Positions 6,453-15,162 are shown, numbered from the stretch's first letter. The stretch: 39,271 nt of DNA from an uncultured Alphaproteobacteria bacterium (GCA_937967795.1 CALBSK010000109.1:1-39271); one strand, 5' to 3'. Notes: generated by a model not told the origin, from the sequence alone. Program-made: numbers and translations.

Positions 6453-8270
6453 ATGAGGAATAAAAACATAAATTCTAAATTTAATTTCCTTTATACTTTA
6501 TTATGGATAAATATGTTTAAAAACGTTAAAAAAATTCCCTTATGCTCCCGGTTCTTTCTTTCTCTTTTTTTCTCATTAATTTTTTTTCTTTATGGTGCTC
6601 CTCAGGTTTTAGCAATGGAACACAAGGATAAAGAAGATTCTTCCAAAGCTCCAGAAATTAAAAAAAAGGAAGATTTTACTAATATTCTAGCCATTAAAAG
6701 TCAAGGGAATAGAACAATTATAGCAGCGCGTATTCTTGAACGTCTAGAAGAAGAGCTGTGTAGAGATTTTGAAGATGGCGTTAATAAAATCAGTATTGCA
6801 AAAAGTTTTAATACGATGGCAGCGAGTTATACGGGTGCGTTTCTACTTATCACTTTATGTATGCAAGAATTAGCGGTCGCAGAGGAAGAAAAAGAAACAA
6901 ATCAATCTAAATGCAAAAGCTCCGGTCTTGTTCGTTTTTTCAGCGATACAATTTCTAAATTTTACATTGAAGAAACTTCTACATCTTCCAGCCCTCACGG
7001 TTCGCCATATAAATTACACCAAACTAGAAACCTTTTCTTTGAAGGTGCACTTCTTATAACTATAGCAATCATCGCTTATTTTTATGATATAGACTTTAAG
7101 AGTGATAAGAATATAGATTATAATGATATAGATTTTAAAAAGAAAAATTATAATAATTTACAAGATAAAATGGGCGAATTGTGTCATGAAACCTATCTTA
7201 GCAAAATTTCAAATCGCATCTTAATACCTGTTCGTGTTCCAAATAATCCCCAACCCTATGTATTTGATAGTCAATCTGCAAAAACTTCTTCGATTGATAA
7301 CTATCTATGTAAAGATATCTTGGCCGTTGCATTGTGTGATGGTATTTTTTTTGATACCGCAACTATGTTTAATGAAAGAAAGGAAGACCGTGTTTTTTAT
7401 TCTGGAAACTCTGCTCAAGATCAAAGAAAAAACGGCATAGCAGAACTTCCTGATCCTGCTCGTTTAGCGCTGAACAAAGAAAAAGAAATTAATTCTAATC
7501 CAAAAAAAAATTTTCTTGTCTTTATGATTGACACTCAAACATGCAATGAGGACTTTGCTAGTACTATGGGAATAGATAACGTACGAATTATTCATCTTAA
7601 TATTGTACCGGCAATGCATAACGCTAGCGACATTAGTATACATGATGTACAAAAAGAAAAACTTGAACGTTTAAGAAATATCGCTGATGACTATTGGACT
7701 GCTAATAAAAATAAAAAAGAAATTCGCGCTATTTTGGTCCACCTTACAAAATTTTGGATGAGAAAAGGAGCTATATATAAGGCTGGAGATGAAAAGCTTC
7801 ACAAATTGAATATTGAGTCAGGTATTTATGAGCGAGGCATAAAAATTAATTTATCAAATCTAAACATCCAGAATTCTGATTTAGATTTTGTTCAAGAGAA
7901 AGTAAATTCGATAAACTCAGATGCCACTAAACTTGATTTATCAGGTAATATTATTGACTCAGAAGGTGTAGAAAAATTAGATGATATTTTAAAAAAATGT
8001 CCCCAAATCAAAGATCTCAAACTTGACCAAAATAAAATTAACGATGAAGGGATCAAAAAAATATGTAAATCTTTATGTCTCTTAAATCTTGAAAATTTAA
8101 GTCTCCAAAAATGTGGTATTACTGAAAAGGGTTATATGTATATATGTACATTATTTAAAAAGAGAGAGACCTTAATTTCATCTATACCAGAAATAGATAT
8201 GAGAGATAATAAGGAGATTTCACCGAACTGCGCTATTAGTCAGCGTCACCCTAAGATAAGACTCTTATGA
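6453..8270 (+). CDS. secreted patatin-LRR paralogue with lost catalytic dyad
   Basis: 605 residues from the first ATG; a start at 6513 (MFKNVKKIPLCSRF) gives a more usual signal peptide, ending VLA before ME at 55-56. It aligns with the preceding patatin: ILSIQGGGIRG becomes ILAIKSQGNRT, the AGTSTGG elbow becomes AASYTGA (the nucleophile Ser aligns with Tyr126), and LDGG becomes YSGN. Oxyanion hole, Ser and Asp are all gone, so lipase activity is not expected. The domain is still open and full length with an insertion (about 140-230), and the C-terminal LRRs are kept (ATKLDLSGNIIDSEGVEKL; IKDLKLDQNKINDEGI). This fits a pseudoenzyme under selection or early decay. Confidence 0.75.
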   Translation: MRNKNINSKFNFLYTLLWINMFKNVKKIPLCSRFFLSLFFSLIFFLYGAPQVLAMEHKDKEDSSKAPEIKKKEDFTNILAIKSQGNRTIIAARILERLEEELCRDFEDGVNKISIAKSFNTMAASYTGAFLLITLCMQELAVAEEEKETNQSKCKSSGLVRFFSDTISKFYIEETSTSSSPHGSPYKLHQTRNLFFEGALLITIAIIAYFYDIDFKSDKNIDYNDIDFKKKNYNNLQDKMGELCHETYLSKISNRILIPVRVPNNPQPYVFDSQSAKTSSIDNYLCKDILAVALCDGIFFDTATMFNERKEDRVFYSGNSAQDQRKNGIAELPDPARLALNKEKEINSNPKKNFLVFMIDTQTCNEDFASTMGIDNVRIIHLNIVPAMHNASDISIHDVQKEKLERLRNIADDYWTANKNKKEIRAILVHLTKFWMRKGAIYKAGDEKLHKLNIESGIYERGIKINLSNLNIQNSDLDFVQEKVNSINSDATKLDLSGNIIDSEGVEKLDDILKKCPQIKDLKLDQNKINDEGIKKICKSLCLLNLENLSLQKCGITEKGYMYICTLFKKRETLISSIPEIDMRDNKEISPNCAISQRHPKIRLL

Positions 8271-8460
8271 TTTCCGGTTTATGACAGTAAGTGGATAGGA
8301 AGATTGGAAATTTTCTCCAACCATATATAATATCTTTCTTTAAAAAGGTTCTGGTTTGATTATGCGCCATTCTTTCCTAGAGCAAAAACCCTCCCGCACC
8401 TTACCAGGAAATTCTCCAATTCAATTTTGACACAATTCATAGCAATTCCCGCGCTCTATT

Positions 8461-8718
8461 TTGGTCAAGGAAACAAAGGGTTTTGAAGTAAATTTTTCGC
8501 ACACCAATTTAAATAAAACTTATAATAGACAAATTATAACAGGAATCGTAAATGTCCATAATCGTTTTACGAGAAAACTATTTGGCGCAAAGCCTAGAAG
8601 TGGTTATAAGCGAGATCAGCTTATTCGTCTCGTCGAGAGACTACAAGATCGTATTCAAAGCTTGCCTGCTAACGTGATCTCCGAGTGGCAAAAGAGCTTG
8701 GAGATGAGGGAAAAATGA
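8461..8718 (+). CDS. small uncharacterised protein, TTG start
   Basis: 85 residues from a TTG, with no good upstream ribosome binding site and an in-frame stop at 8440-8442. The product is basic and helical towards the end (RDQLIRLVERLQDRIQSLP; EWQKSLEMREK). The family is not recognised. It is convergent with the helicase gene, 30 bases away. It may be the 3' remnant of a larger gene. The stretch 8271-8460 before it holds nothing convincing. Confidence 0.35.
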   Translation: MVKETKGFEVNFSHTNLNKTYNRQIITGIVNVHNRFTRKLFGAKPRSGYKRDQLIRLVERLQDRIQSLPANVISEWQKSLEMREK

Positions 8719-8750
8719 AGGGACTGCTTGTGAGTCAGGAGTAATAGTTT

Positions 8751-10295
8751 CTATCCTGTTTTTCTCTTGAAGTCCAAAATCCTATCCACACGAAAAACCC
8801 TATCTTTCTGGCTGCTATGACAAAAGCCCCTCATTCCTATGTAAGGTGTATCTTTATAATTCATCTCACCGATTTGGCTTGGCGTGACGATCCGCGTGGA
8901 TTTTTCATTATTCGCCCTTAGATAAATAATTTCTAAGGGTTGTCTTCTTTCCATAGATTCTTTAATGAGCTCTACTTTTTTATCGAGAGGATATTGCTCT
9001 TCCGATATCTGGTATTGAAAGTTCGTTACAAAGTTAACCACGTCGTGATTAATCCAAATATGCTTCTTCTGAATAGGCTTTTTGAGGATGAGTCCTTCAA
9101 GGGTTGTGCACCGGCTTAAGGCCACGTAAACTTGACCTGGCATGAAAGCGCCCGCCCCTATATCAAGAATAACATTCTTAAAGGTTTTGCCCTGACTTTT
9201 ATGAATCGTCAGCGCCCAGGCTAAAATCAAAGGAAATTGAGTAAATGAACCAATCGTTTCGGATTGAATCATTTCATTTTCAAGAAAAAACCGGTGAACC
9301 TCCCACGTATGGGGAGAGACCTTCACCTCTTGGCCATTTTCCAGTTCTACGGTAATCTCCATTTCCTTTTCTTGCTTTTTAATCTGCAGAACCTTTCCCA
9401 TAGTTCCATTGATCCAACGGCCTTTAGGATCATTATTCATCATCATGATTTGAGATCCTGCTTTAAGGCTTAGACGAGGTCTTGTTGGATAATATTCCTT
9501 TCCAAAATCTCCTTCTACGCAAGCATTAAAGATATGCACTTTTTCTTTTGATTCATTTAACTTTTCTTCATTAATCGCCTCAGCATCGGCATTTTTGGGC
9601 GTAAGATAAATAGCATACCCTTCCGCTTTCGCTCGATGGTCAGGATTTACACGTTGATTGAGAAGCTCCATCTCTTCATCGGTGGTTGTTTTATTCCGAA
9701 TAGAATTCAACAAACCAATAAATAATTCATCTTGCTGACGATAGATTTTTTCAAGCTCAATAAATTCCATCTTAAAGTCATCAAAAAATTGAGCGCTAAA
9801 AAAATAAGGCGTTTGGTAGTGAGTAAAAAGAATTTCTTTTTCTTGAGAGGTGACAACGGGAGGCAATTGATATAAATCCCCTATAAAAATCATTTGTATT
9901 CCACCAAAAGGCTCTCGCGGGTTTTTGCCATTCAACTGCAAAAATGTATTAACACAATCAAGCAAGTCTGCCCGCACCATAGAAACTTCATCAATCACGA
10001 TGGCATCTAATTTTTTATAAATATTTTTCTCATCCCTTTCTTTGATCTTTTTTATGGATGAGAGCGTAACGCTCGGTTTGAATTTAAAGAATGAATGGAT
10101 AGTTTGACCATTTATGTTAACAGCCGCCACACCTGTAGGGGCTAAAACAGCAATTTTCTTCTTTGTATTTCGCCTAAAATAATTAAGGAGGGTTGATTTT
10201 CCTGTTCCAGCTCGCCCGGTTATAAAAATATTTTGTTGGGAATTTTCCATAAGATCGAGAGCACGGTTAAATTCCGCATTAAAATCGATATTCAT
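8751..10295 (-). CDS. PIF1-like ATP-dependent helicase with C-terminal WYL-like domain
   Basis: 514 residues. Superfamily 1B helicase motifs in order: Walker A GRAGTGKST (about 27-35), LAPTGVAAVN, Walker B IDEVSM, GGIQMIFIGDLYQLPPV, a TIHKSQGKTF segment, and motif VI YVALSRC. This is the PIF1/RecD2-type set for a 5'-3' DNA helicase. The last 70 residues (PLEIIYLRANNEKSTRIVTP, RGFCHSSQKDRVFRVDRIL) look like a WYL domain, which senses nucleic acid or nucleotide ligands in bacterial regulators and defence proteins. A ribosome binding site AGGAGG lies upstream (rc of 10306-10311). The gene stands in the mobile region; a role in element maintenance or defence is inferred. Confidence 0.85.
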   Translation of the reverse strand: MNIDFNAEFNRALDLMENSQQNIFITGRAGTGKSTLLNYFRRNTKKKIAVLAPTGVAAVNINGQTIHSFFKFKPSVTLSSIKKIKERDEKNIYKKLDAIVIDEVSMVRADLLDCVNTFLQLNGKNPREPFGGIQMIFIGDLYQLPPVVTSQEKEILFTHYQTPYFFSAQFFDDFKMEFIELEKIYRQQDELFIGLLNSIRNKTTTDEEMELLNQRVNPDHRAKAEGYAIYLTPKNADAEAINEEKLNESKEKVHIFNACVEGDFGKEYYPTRPRLSLKAGSQIMMMNNDPKGRWINGTMGKVLQIKKQEKEMEITVELENGQEVKVSPHTWEVHRFFLENEMIQSETIGSFTQFPLILAWALTIHKSQGKTFKNVILDIGAGAFMPGQVYVALSRCTTLEGLILKKPIQKKHIWINHDVVNFVTNFQYQISEEQYPLDKKVELIKESMERRQPLEIIYLRANNEKSTRIVTPSQIGEMNYKDTPYIGMRGFCHSSQKDRVFRVDRILDFKRKTG

Positions 10296-10462
10296 CTTGT
10301 TTAGGCTCCTCCTTGAAGCCTCGCTTTTTACATCTTCTCTTTTTTAACAATATAAAAGGACTTCTGACAATGCCTCAGAACTCCCAACGAGATCTTAACC
10401 TTTCTTTAACTTTTCCCCCATAAAATTCATAAAAAATAAGAATTAAAAAGCGGTTAGCTCTG

Positions 10463-10732
10463 ATGATTATTCGAAAAGGCTATAAGTTTTAACTTAAAAC
10501 AACTCCTGAAATAGAAAAACAACTTTCTATTTTTGCAGGGTGCTGTCGATTTGTATGGAACAAAGCCTTGTTAATGTGTTTGCACCGACTTGAAAATAAG
10601 CAACGAATTCCACGGTATTATGAATTATCTTTTTGGCTTCAGCTCTGGAAACAGTCGGAAGATTATGGATTCATCGGGGAATGCTCGTATGATGCACTGC
10701 AACAAAAGCTCCGTGATTTAGACTGTACTTAA
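10463..10732 (+). pseudogene. tnpB: tnpB (IS200/IS605 OrfB) N-terminal relic
   Basis: An 89-codon frame begins MIIRKGYKF, then has an in-frame TAA at 10490-10492, and continues TPEIEKQLSIFAGCCRFVWN with KALLMCLHRLEN. The CRFVWNKAL motif is characteristic of the N-terminal helix-turn-helix domain of TnpB, the RNA-guided nuclease of IS605-type elements. The frame ends at a TAA at 10730-10732 before any RuvC or zinc-finger region. It is therefore a doubly inactivated fragment. No matching tnpA or omega-RNA end is seen nearby. Confidence 0.8.
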
Positions 10733-10784
10733 ACAGCTATTTTTCATTATAATGAATAAAAATAGGACAAAACAGGGAACGCAT

Positions 10785-11287
10785 ATGAAATACGGTAGAG
10801 CGAGACATTATGGAAAAAACTTTAGCTCTTATTTACCAATCCCTGTGAAATGGAATTTTAAACTCGAGGATAAGATTCTATTGGGAATTGGGGGAATATT
10901 CCTGGTAGGAGTTTTTTTCTTTATGAGCTTTATGGGAAAAGTTTTTGATGTTCTTGACCATAATAGCGGAAAGTCCGCTTCTTGGAGTACCGCTCAAGAA
11001 CCTTCGGCTATGGAAGAAGAAATTGAGGACAGCTTTGAGAAGAGATTTAGAGAATCTGAGGCCGCCTTTCAGAGGCTTCATGAAGCCTTTGAGGAAAACA
11101 GTCGAAAAAGTGACGAGAGTTTTAAAAAAGCCCAACAAAATTTTGAAAAACGATTTGAAGAAGCTGAAGCCAATTTTAAAAAGGGGGTTGGATAGACAAG
11201 ATTCATAAGGAAGTAGAGGAGGCAGGTGAAAGAGCTCGTAGAGAAGCCCTTAAAAAGCACCCAAACTTAATAAACCTCAACTCATGA
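10785..11287 (+). pseudogene. membrane-anchored coiled-coil protein, apparent frameshift near the 3' end
   Basis: The main frame reads to a TAG at 11193-11195. The start at 10785 (MKYGRARHYG) is preferred because AGGGA lies upstream; an ATG at 10752 is also in frame. One membrane helix (ILLGIGGIFLVGVFFFMSFMG) is followed by a charged coiled coil (EEEIEDSFEKRFRESEAAFQ) with repeated F-(K/R)-x-A blocks. After an A5G5 tract (11178-11187) the -1 frame continues sensibly, WIDKIHKEVEEAGERARREA, to a TGA at 11285-11287 that overlaps the next start as ATGA. A one-base loss in the tract would explain this. If instead the short form is used, it is a 136-residue protein. The family is unknown. Confidence 0.6.
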
Positions 11288-11430
11288 CCTTACTTCATAA
11301 AACTATAGCATTGCTTTCGTGTATGGCATTGGTGACATTCACCGTTCTTTTTTGGAGCTATAGTCGGATGTCTTACCAACTTAACCATTTCAAAGAAACG
11401 CACAGGAAAGCGAAAAACAAAAACTTATGA
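11284..11430 (+). CDS. 48-residue single-pass membrane protein
   Basis: It starts at an ATG that overlaps the stop of the frameshifted frame upstream (ATGA) and ends in a TGA that overlaps the next start in the same way. The product has one hydrophobic segment (IALLSCMALVTFTVLFW) and a basic tail (KETHRKAKNKNL). The double ATGA overlap argues for translational coupling and for a real gene despite its size. No family is recognised. Confidence 0.6.
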   Translation: MTLLHKTIALLSCMALVTFTVLFWSYSRMSYQLNHFKETHRKAKNKNL

Positions 11431-11624
11431 GACGCAGAGATCAATCCTTAAAAAAGCTTAACGAGAAAGCCCAAAAAGCAGGTAAAGACGTTTCTTCTTT
11501 TTTAGGAGGAATGGAAGAGGTCTTAAAGCGCCACCAAAAAGAATCTGAAGAATTTACAGAGGAATTTTTAAAGAAGCAAAATGGTGTCTTTGACTCTATT
11601 GATGCTTTTACAGGAAGCAAATAG
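11427..11624 (+). CDS. small charged coiled-coil protein
   Basis: 65 residues, start coupled by ATGA to the 48-residue membrane protein. It is highly charged and helical (LKKLNEKAQKAGKDVSSFLG; RHQKESEEFTEEFLKKQNG). With the two preceding frames it forms a three-gene cluster of membrane anchors and coiled coils. After its TAG another frame (from about 11611 to a TGA at 11750-11752) reads IHRQFSDKANALSRNPNEPL and LYELMARQLIRLHSIE without a start codon, so the native C-terminus may have continued there before a frameshift. Confidence 0.55.
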   Translation: MRRRDQSLKKLNEKAQKAGKDVSSFLGGMEEVLKRHQKESEEFTEEFLKKQNGVFDSIDAFTGSK

Positions 11625-11867
11625 GAAACATCCACAGACAGTTTTCTGATAAGGCAAATGCACTTAGCAGAAACCCAAATGAGCCATTACAGAAGATCGT
11701 TCTTTATGAACTGATGGCAAGACAACTTATAAGATTGCATTCCATAGAATGAAAAGCAGATGAATTGTTTAACAAACATTTTGAAAAATTTTATTCATCT
11801 ATTATAATGCTCTTGCGCGGAGCACGCATTAAAGTCCTTTGCGCAAGCGAAAATTGAAACATAAATC

Positions 11868-12323
11868 ATGGAGTTTATGACAGAAAAAATCACGAAACTT
11901 ATGAAAGAAAAAGGTCTTTCTATCGCTCAGTTGGAAAGACAAGCTGGCTTAAGCATCCATTCTGTGAGAAACTTTTTAAAGGGTAAAATAAAAAAGCCAC
12001 GTCTACAATTTTTTCAAGCTATAGCTGCCGTTTTAGAATGCTCAACAATGGACCTTCTTGGTTTTTCTGCTTCTACTCCCCATCCAAGTCTTTCATCCGA
12101 AGCAATGAGAGAAAAAAAGAAGCTTCTTTTAGAGGATCTTGACCTTATGCAAGAATGCGCGTTTGTCCTTTTAAACCTTTTAAAAGAAAAAAAATATCAG
12201 ATTTCGGTTGAAGATTTTTTTAAGAATCTAAAGGTTTTCTATTCATACTCCTCTTATAAAGAGCCCCAAAAAGTAGATCTTCGTTTTGCTCGATGGATTG
12301 TTGAAAAGGAATCTTTAAAATAG
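11868..12323 (+). CDS. XRE/Cro-type helix-turn-helix regulator
   Basis: 151 residues. The N-terminal half (about 4-62) is a Cro/C1-type HTH: LMKEKGLSIAQLERQAGLSI, then SVRNFLKGK and LQFFQAIAAVLECSTMDLLG. The rest is a helical domain of unknown role (KKLLLEDLDLMQECAFVLLN). A second ATG at 11877 (MTEKITKLM) is a possible start; GGAG before it is very close. It lies downstream of the coiled-coil cluster and may regulate element genes, but no operator was identified. Confidence 0.8.
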   Translation: MEFMTEKITKLMKEKGLSIAQLERQAGLSIHSVRNFLKGKIKKPRLQFFQAIAAVLECSTMDLLGFSASTPHPSLSSEAMREKKKLLLEDLDLMQECAFVLLNLLKEKKYQISVEDFFKNLKVFYSYSSYKEPQKVDLRFARWIVEKESLK

Positions 12324-12811
12324 TGTTCTATCAGCAGGAGACGGTAGGACGCCTCTTATTTCTTTTAGATATGGAAAATATTTTCTATAAGAATCATATT
12401 CCTCAAAAATCTATTTTATAATGAATACAATTCTCTACAATAGAATTTAAGCGATAATACCTCCCTTATAAAGTTCCTGATCGAGCACTTTTTTGCGCAA
12501 TAGAAGAAGAAAAACTAAAAAAATACCGAGAGAGCACAAAAACTTCTTATTTTTTTATCACATCTCTCTCCAGTTCATGGATGAGACAGGTAATCCCATT
12601 AAAAACGTAGAGATTTTCAACCTTTCCATTATCCTCTTGCCTTTATTCTCTCCTGTGGAGCTTGATCCCCTCCTCTTCAGTTCATTCTGCTTACAAAATC
12701 ATCTTACTCACACAAACAAAACGTGTATTGCAGAGAGAATTTCTTTTGTGTATAAAAAATATCTTTGAGAATAAGAAATATAATTAAAAATAAAGGGAGA
12801 AAAACCGATTT
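12324..12811. other. 488-base gap without a convincing gene
   Basis: A 91-codon TTG-initiated frame (12493-12768) and a 44-codon frame ending near 12611 (IEEEKLKKYRESTKTSYFF) exist on the plus strand. Neither has a good start or a recognisable motif. The region may hold a decayed gene. Nothing more can be supported. Confidence 0.4.
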
Positions 12812-13378
12812 ATGAATTCTCCGGAAGTTTATTTCCACGACAATCATGATTTAATTTCAAACATTTGTCATAACACGCAAGAAATCTTTAAAATAAAAGA
12901 TGTTGACCAGCCTTCCCCCATCTGTCTACCCGTTCACCGCGTGCTCTATCATGACGTGCTTCTTCCAAAAGGCGCCAGCTTAGAATTTCAAAAATATCAA
13001 TTCCTTTGGGAAGCTGTATTGAATTTTAAGGACAAAGAGGATCCTCCCTATAAAGCCCTTCATCTTATTATTCCCCTATCGAGGGAAGCTCCTCTTATTG
13101 GAAACGTTGCATTTTGTAAGCGAATTGCGGACATTCACTACATTAGCCAAGGCGTTGCGGTCCAAGTTGACCTCCATCGTGAAGATGAATGTGACCGTTG
13201 CCTTCATGCCCATTTCTTGGTCTCTCCCTATACCTTTTCAGGAAATGGGAGCAGATTAGAAAAATGGATAGACGTTAGCCAGGACATGGAAGAAGAATCT
13301 TTTCATTTTTACTCCTCAAACCCTGTTCAAAAAACAGAAAGAGATGTGAGATATGGTGGCGTAAAAATGATCGAATAG
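12812..13378 (+). CDS. truncated MobA/MobL (TraA N-terminal)-like relaxase protein
   Basis: 188 residues, start ATG with GGGAGAAAA upstream. The centre reads GVAVQVDLHREDECDRCLHA and HFLVSPYTFSGNG. A hydrophobic strand, an upstream His and a HAH pair followed by a strand is the three-histidine metal site of MobA/MobL and Ti TraA relaxases. An upstream LWEAVLNFKDK segment also matches the helix before that site. The relaxase Tyr motif near the N-terminus is not evident, and no helicase part follows, whereas TraA is usually over 900 residues. It is best read as a fragment or divergent minimal relaxase of the same element as the traC-traD pair. Confidence 0.5.
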   Translation: MNSPEVYFHDNHDLISNICHNTQEIFKIKDVDQPSPICLPVHRVLYHDVLLPKGASLEFQKYQFLWEAVLNFKDKEDPPYKALHLIIPLSREAPLIGNVAFCKRIADIHYISQGVAVQVDLHREDECDRCLHAHFLVSPYTFSGNGSRLEKWIDVSQDMEEESFHFYSSNPVQKTERDVRYGGVKMIE

Positions 13379-13413
13379 CTAAGTATTCTGAAGCCCCTCA
13401 ATAACCTTTAAAG

Positions 13414-14247
13414 TTATCCCCTTATCCACTCCAAAATTTTTGGTAATTTGTTGAGATAAACATGAGCAGGATCTAAATGACCGATTTGATGAGCGAGCAT
13501 ATTCTCCCATTCTTGAACAAGATCTTTTTCCTGATTTTCGGTAAGACAAGTCTCGTTGGTGATGGGTGGTAACCCTCTATAAGCAAGTTTTTTTTGAGCT
13601 ATTTCTTTAAGTACCATTACATCGATATCATAATTGCTTTTTCGCTCAAAGAGGTTGACGACGTCATATAAATCTCTCGGACGTGCTCGCTCTAGCAAAG
13701 CTCTTACCTTTTCAGCGAATAATTCTTCATAAGAATAGGTATAAACATCATAAGGAAAGTTCTCTTCATCCTTATAGGGATGGAATATCTTTGATTTTAC
13801 CGGAGACTTCCCCAAAAACTCATTTTGGGTCAAATCAAGTTTGATGCGAGTAAAGCAGCCTCTTTGTTCAAGAGGGCCCACGTACCCAATTTTTCCTCTG
13901 AATGTTTTTCCGTTTGAATCAGGAAAAACATTCAAAATAACTTCTGGTATTTCAATGCCGGAATGTTCATAGAGCCAATGTGTAACATTCCATAATTGGG
14001 ACTGAATAAATTGAGGGTCAATGGATGCTTCTTCAGTTAGGGTGAAGTCCAGATCTTCGCTGAAGCGATACTCTCCAAAATAACACTTCTTTAAACACGT
14101 TCCCCCTTTAAAAACCCATGATTCGGAAAAAGCGGGATTGTTTGCAATCCCTGCTAATATCCAACTTAAAACATAGTCCTTTTCGATAATAATGGGGTTT
14201 ACATTATGACTGGATGCGGCTTGCAAAATTTCCTCTTTTTGAATCAT
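13414..14247 (-). CDS. abiEii: AbiEii-type nucleotidyltransferase toxin
   Basis: 277 residues from the ATG at 14247. That start overlaps the stop of the antitoxin gene as ATGA, which is why it is preferred over the more upstream in-frame ATG at 14289. The nucleotidyltransferase core is clear: WVFKGGTCLKKCYF, then FSEDLDFTL with the two acidic residues, and a later Lys/Arg-rich helix (EELFAEKVRALLERARPRDL). AbiEii toxins of type IV abortive infection systems transfer nucleotides to cell targets and block phage. The length is typical and the frame intact. It sits in the mobile region near the integrase. Confidence 0.88.
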   Translation of the reverse strand: MIQKEEILQAASSHNVNPIIIEKDYVLSWILAGIANNPAFSESWVFKGGTCLKKCYFGEYRFSEDLDFTLTEEASIDPQFIQSQLWNVTHWLYEHSGIEIPEVILNVFPDSNGKTFRGKIGYVGPLEQRGCFTRIKLDLTQNEFLGKSPVKSKIFHPYKDEENFPYDVYTYSYEELFAEKVRALLERARPRDLYDVVNLFERKSNYDIDVMVLKEIAQKKLAYRGLPPITNETCLTENQEKDLVQEWENMLAHQIGHLDPAHVYLNKLPKILEWIRG

Positions 14248-15053
14248 TTTCGTTCCTTCTTCCAGTGTTCTGGGACCCATAATTGCCATTTCGTTATTAA
14301 TTTGGGGCAGTCTTGTGTAGGGTTTAACTTCACTTTTCCCGCTGACATATTATTTAAAAGTTTACACTGGATATCTGTATTCATTAGGCCTTCATATTCC
14401 AATAAAAAACCCAATCTTTTCAAAATAGCTTTGTTTCTCATCTTTAAAGCGTAATCGACAAGAAGACTGATATCTTTATGTTCAGATTTTAAGTATTCCA
14501 CAAAAACTTCATAAAGGGTTGCACTTCCCCCAAAAAGATGAGGAGTGTCGAGTAAATCAATTATTGTTCGTGAGGGATCGCTGATCTTTAACTTAATCGT
14601 TTTCTTCCAGAAAGTGTTAAGGCCAAAGAACTGCTCTTGAGGAATCTTATGAACGATAAAAGTATGATTGAGGTAATCCTGTTTCGACTTCTTTTGTGAA
14701 GTTTGGGTATAAATGAAGGTGTGGTTGAAAATCTGATCCGTTAGACCCCAGTATGAAATAGCATCCCATCCGCCAATGTAACAAGGATTGAAGAGAGCAT
14801 TCGCAATGACCCACGGATCTTCAGCAAACGGCTGTCCCTCTTCAATAGTAGGAGGAACAGGGGTATACAACCCCTGCTTGATCCGGAAAAGCCAACCGGA
14901 TTTAGCCAGATGTATTAGAATATATTTGGCTTTGTTGTAAGAAACGCTAAGGATCGTAGCAGCTTGTTGAATTGTAATAGGTCCTTGGCTTTTCCCCGCA
15001 AGCTGGGAAAAGTAATGGCGATATTTTGCATCAAATCCTTTGAACTTTCTCAT
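14244..15053 (-). CDS. abiEi: AbiEi-type antitoxin / regulator
   Basis: 269 residues. The N-terminal winged helix (ITIQQAATILSVSYNKAKYI, LAKSGWLFRIKQGLYTPVPP) is the AbiEi antitoxin DNA-binding domain. It is followed by the GGWDAISYWGLTDQI and TIIDLLDTPHLFGG regions common to AbiEi and related transcriptional-regulator-like antitoxins. AbiEi represses its own operon and counteracts AbiEii. The toxin gene follows with an ATGA overlap, so the pair is one transcript. The first ATG at 15053 is used; the upstream region (15054-15160) is AT-rich and probably contains the promoter, but no clear -35/-10 pair is called. Confidence 0.88.
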   Translation of the reverse strand: MRKFKGFDAKYRHYFSQLAGKSQGPITIQQAATILSVSYNKAKYILIHLAKSGWLFRIKQGLYTPVPPTIEEGQPFAEDPWVIANALFNPCYIGGWDAISYWGLTDQIFNHTFIYTQTSQKKSKQDYLNHTFIVHKIPQEQFFGLNTFWKKTIKLKISDPSRTIIDLLDTPHLFGGSATLYEVFVEYLKSEHKDISLLVDYALKMRNKAILKRLGFLLEYEGLMNTDIQCKLLNNMSAGKVKLNPTQDCPKLITKWQLWVPEHWKKERK

Positions 15054-15162
15054 GGTACATTTAGACTACCATAAAATGGATATATATGCAATAATTAGAA
15101 GTTACATTGTACTTATTAATCGAGTGAGAAAGTGCATCAACACACAAGTTTCAAGGAAACTG

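Noticed and set aside
11172..11195. Programmed -1 frameshift at AAAAAG
   Set aside because: The base before the AAA AAG codons is T, so the heptamer is T AAA AAG rather than the slippery A AAA AAG; a simple indel is the easier explanation.
12493..12768. 91-codon TTG-initiated frame
   Set aside because: No ribosome binding site, no family, and atypical composition; it may be decayed sequence.
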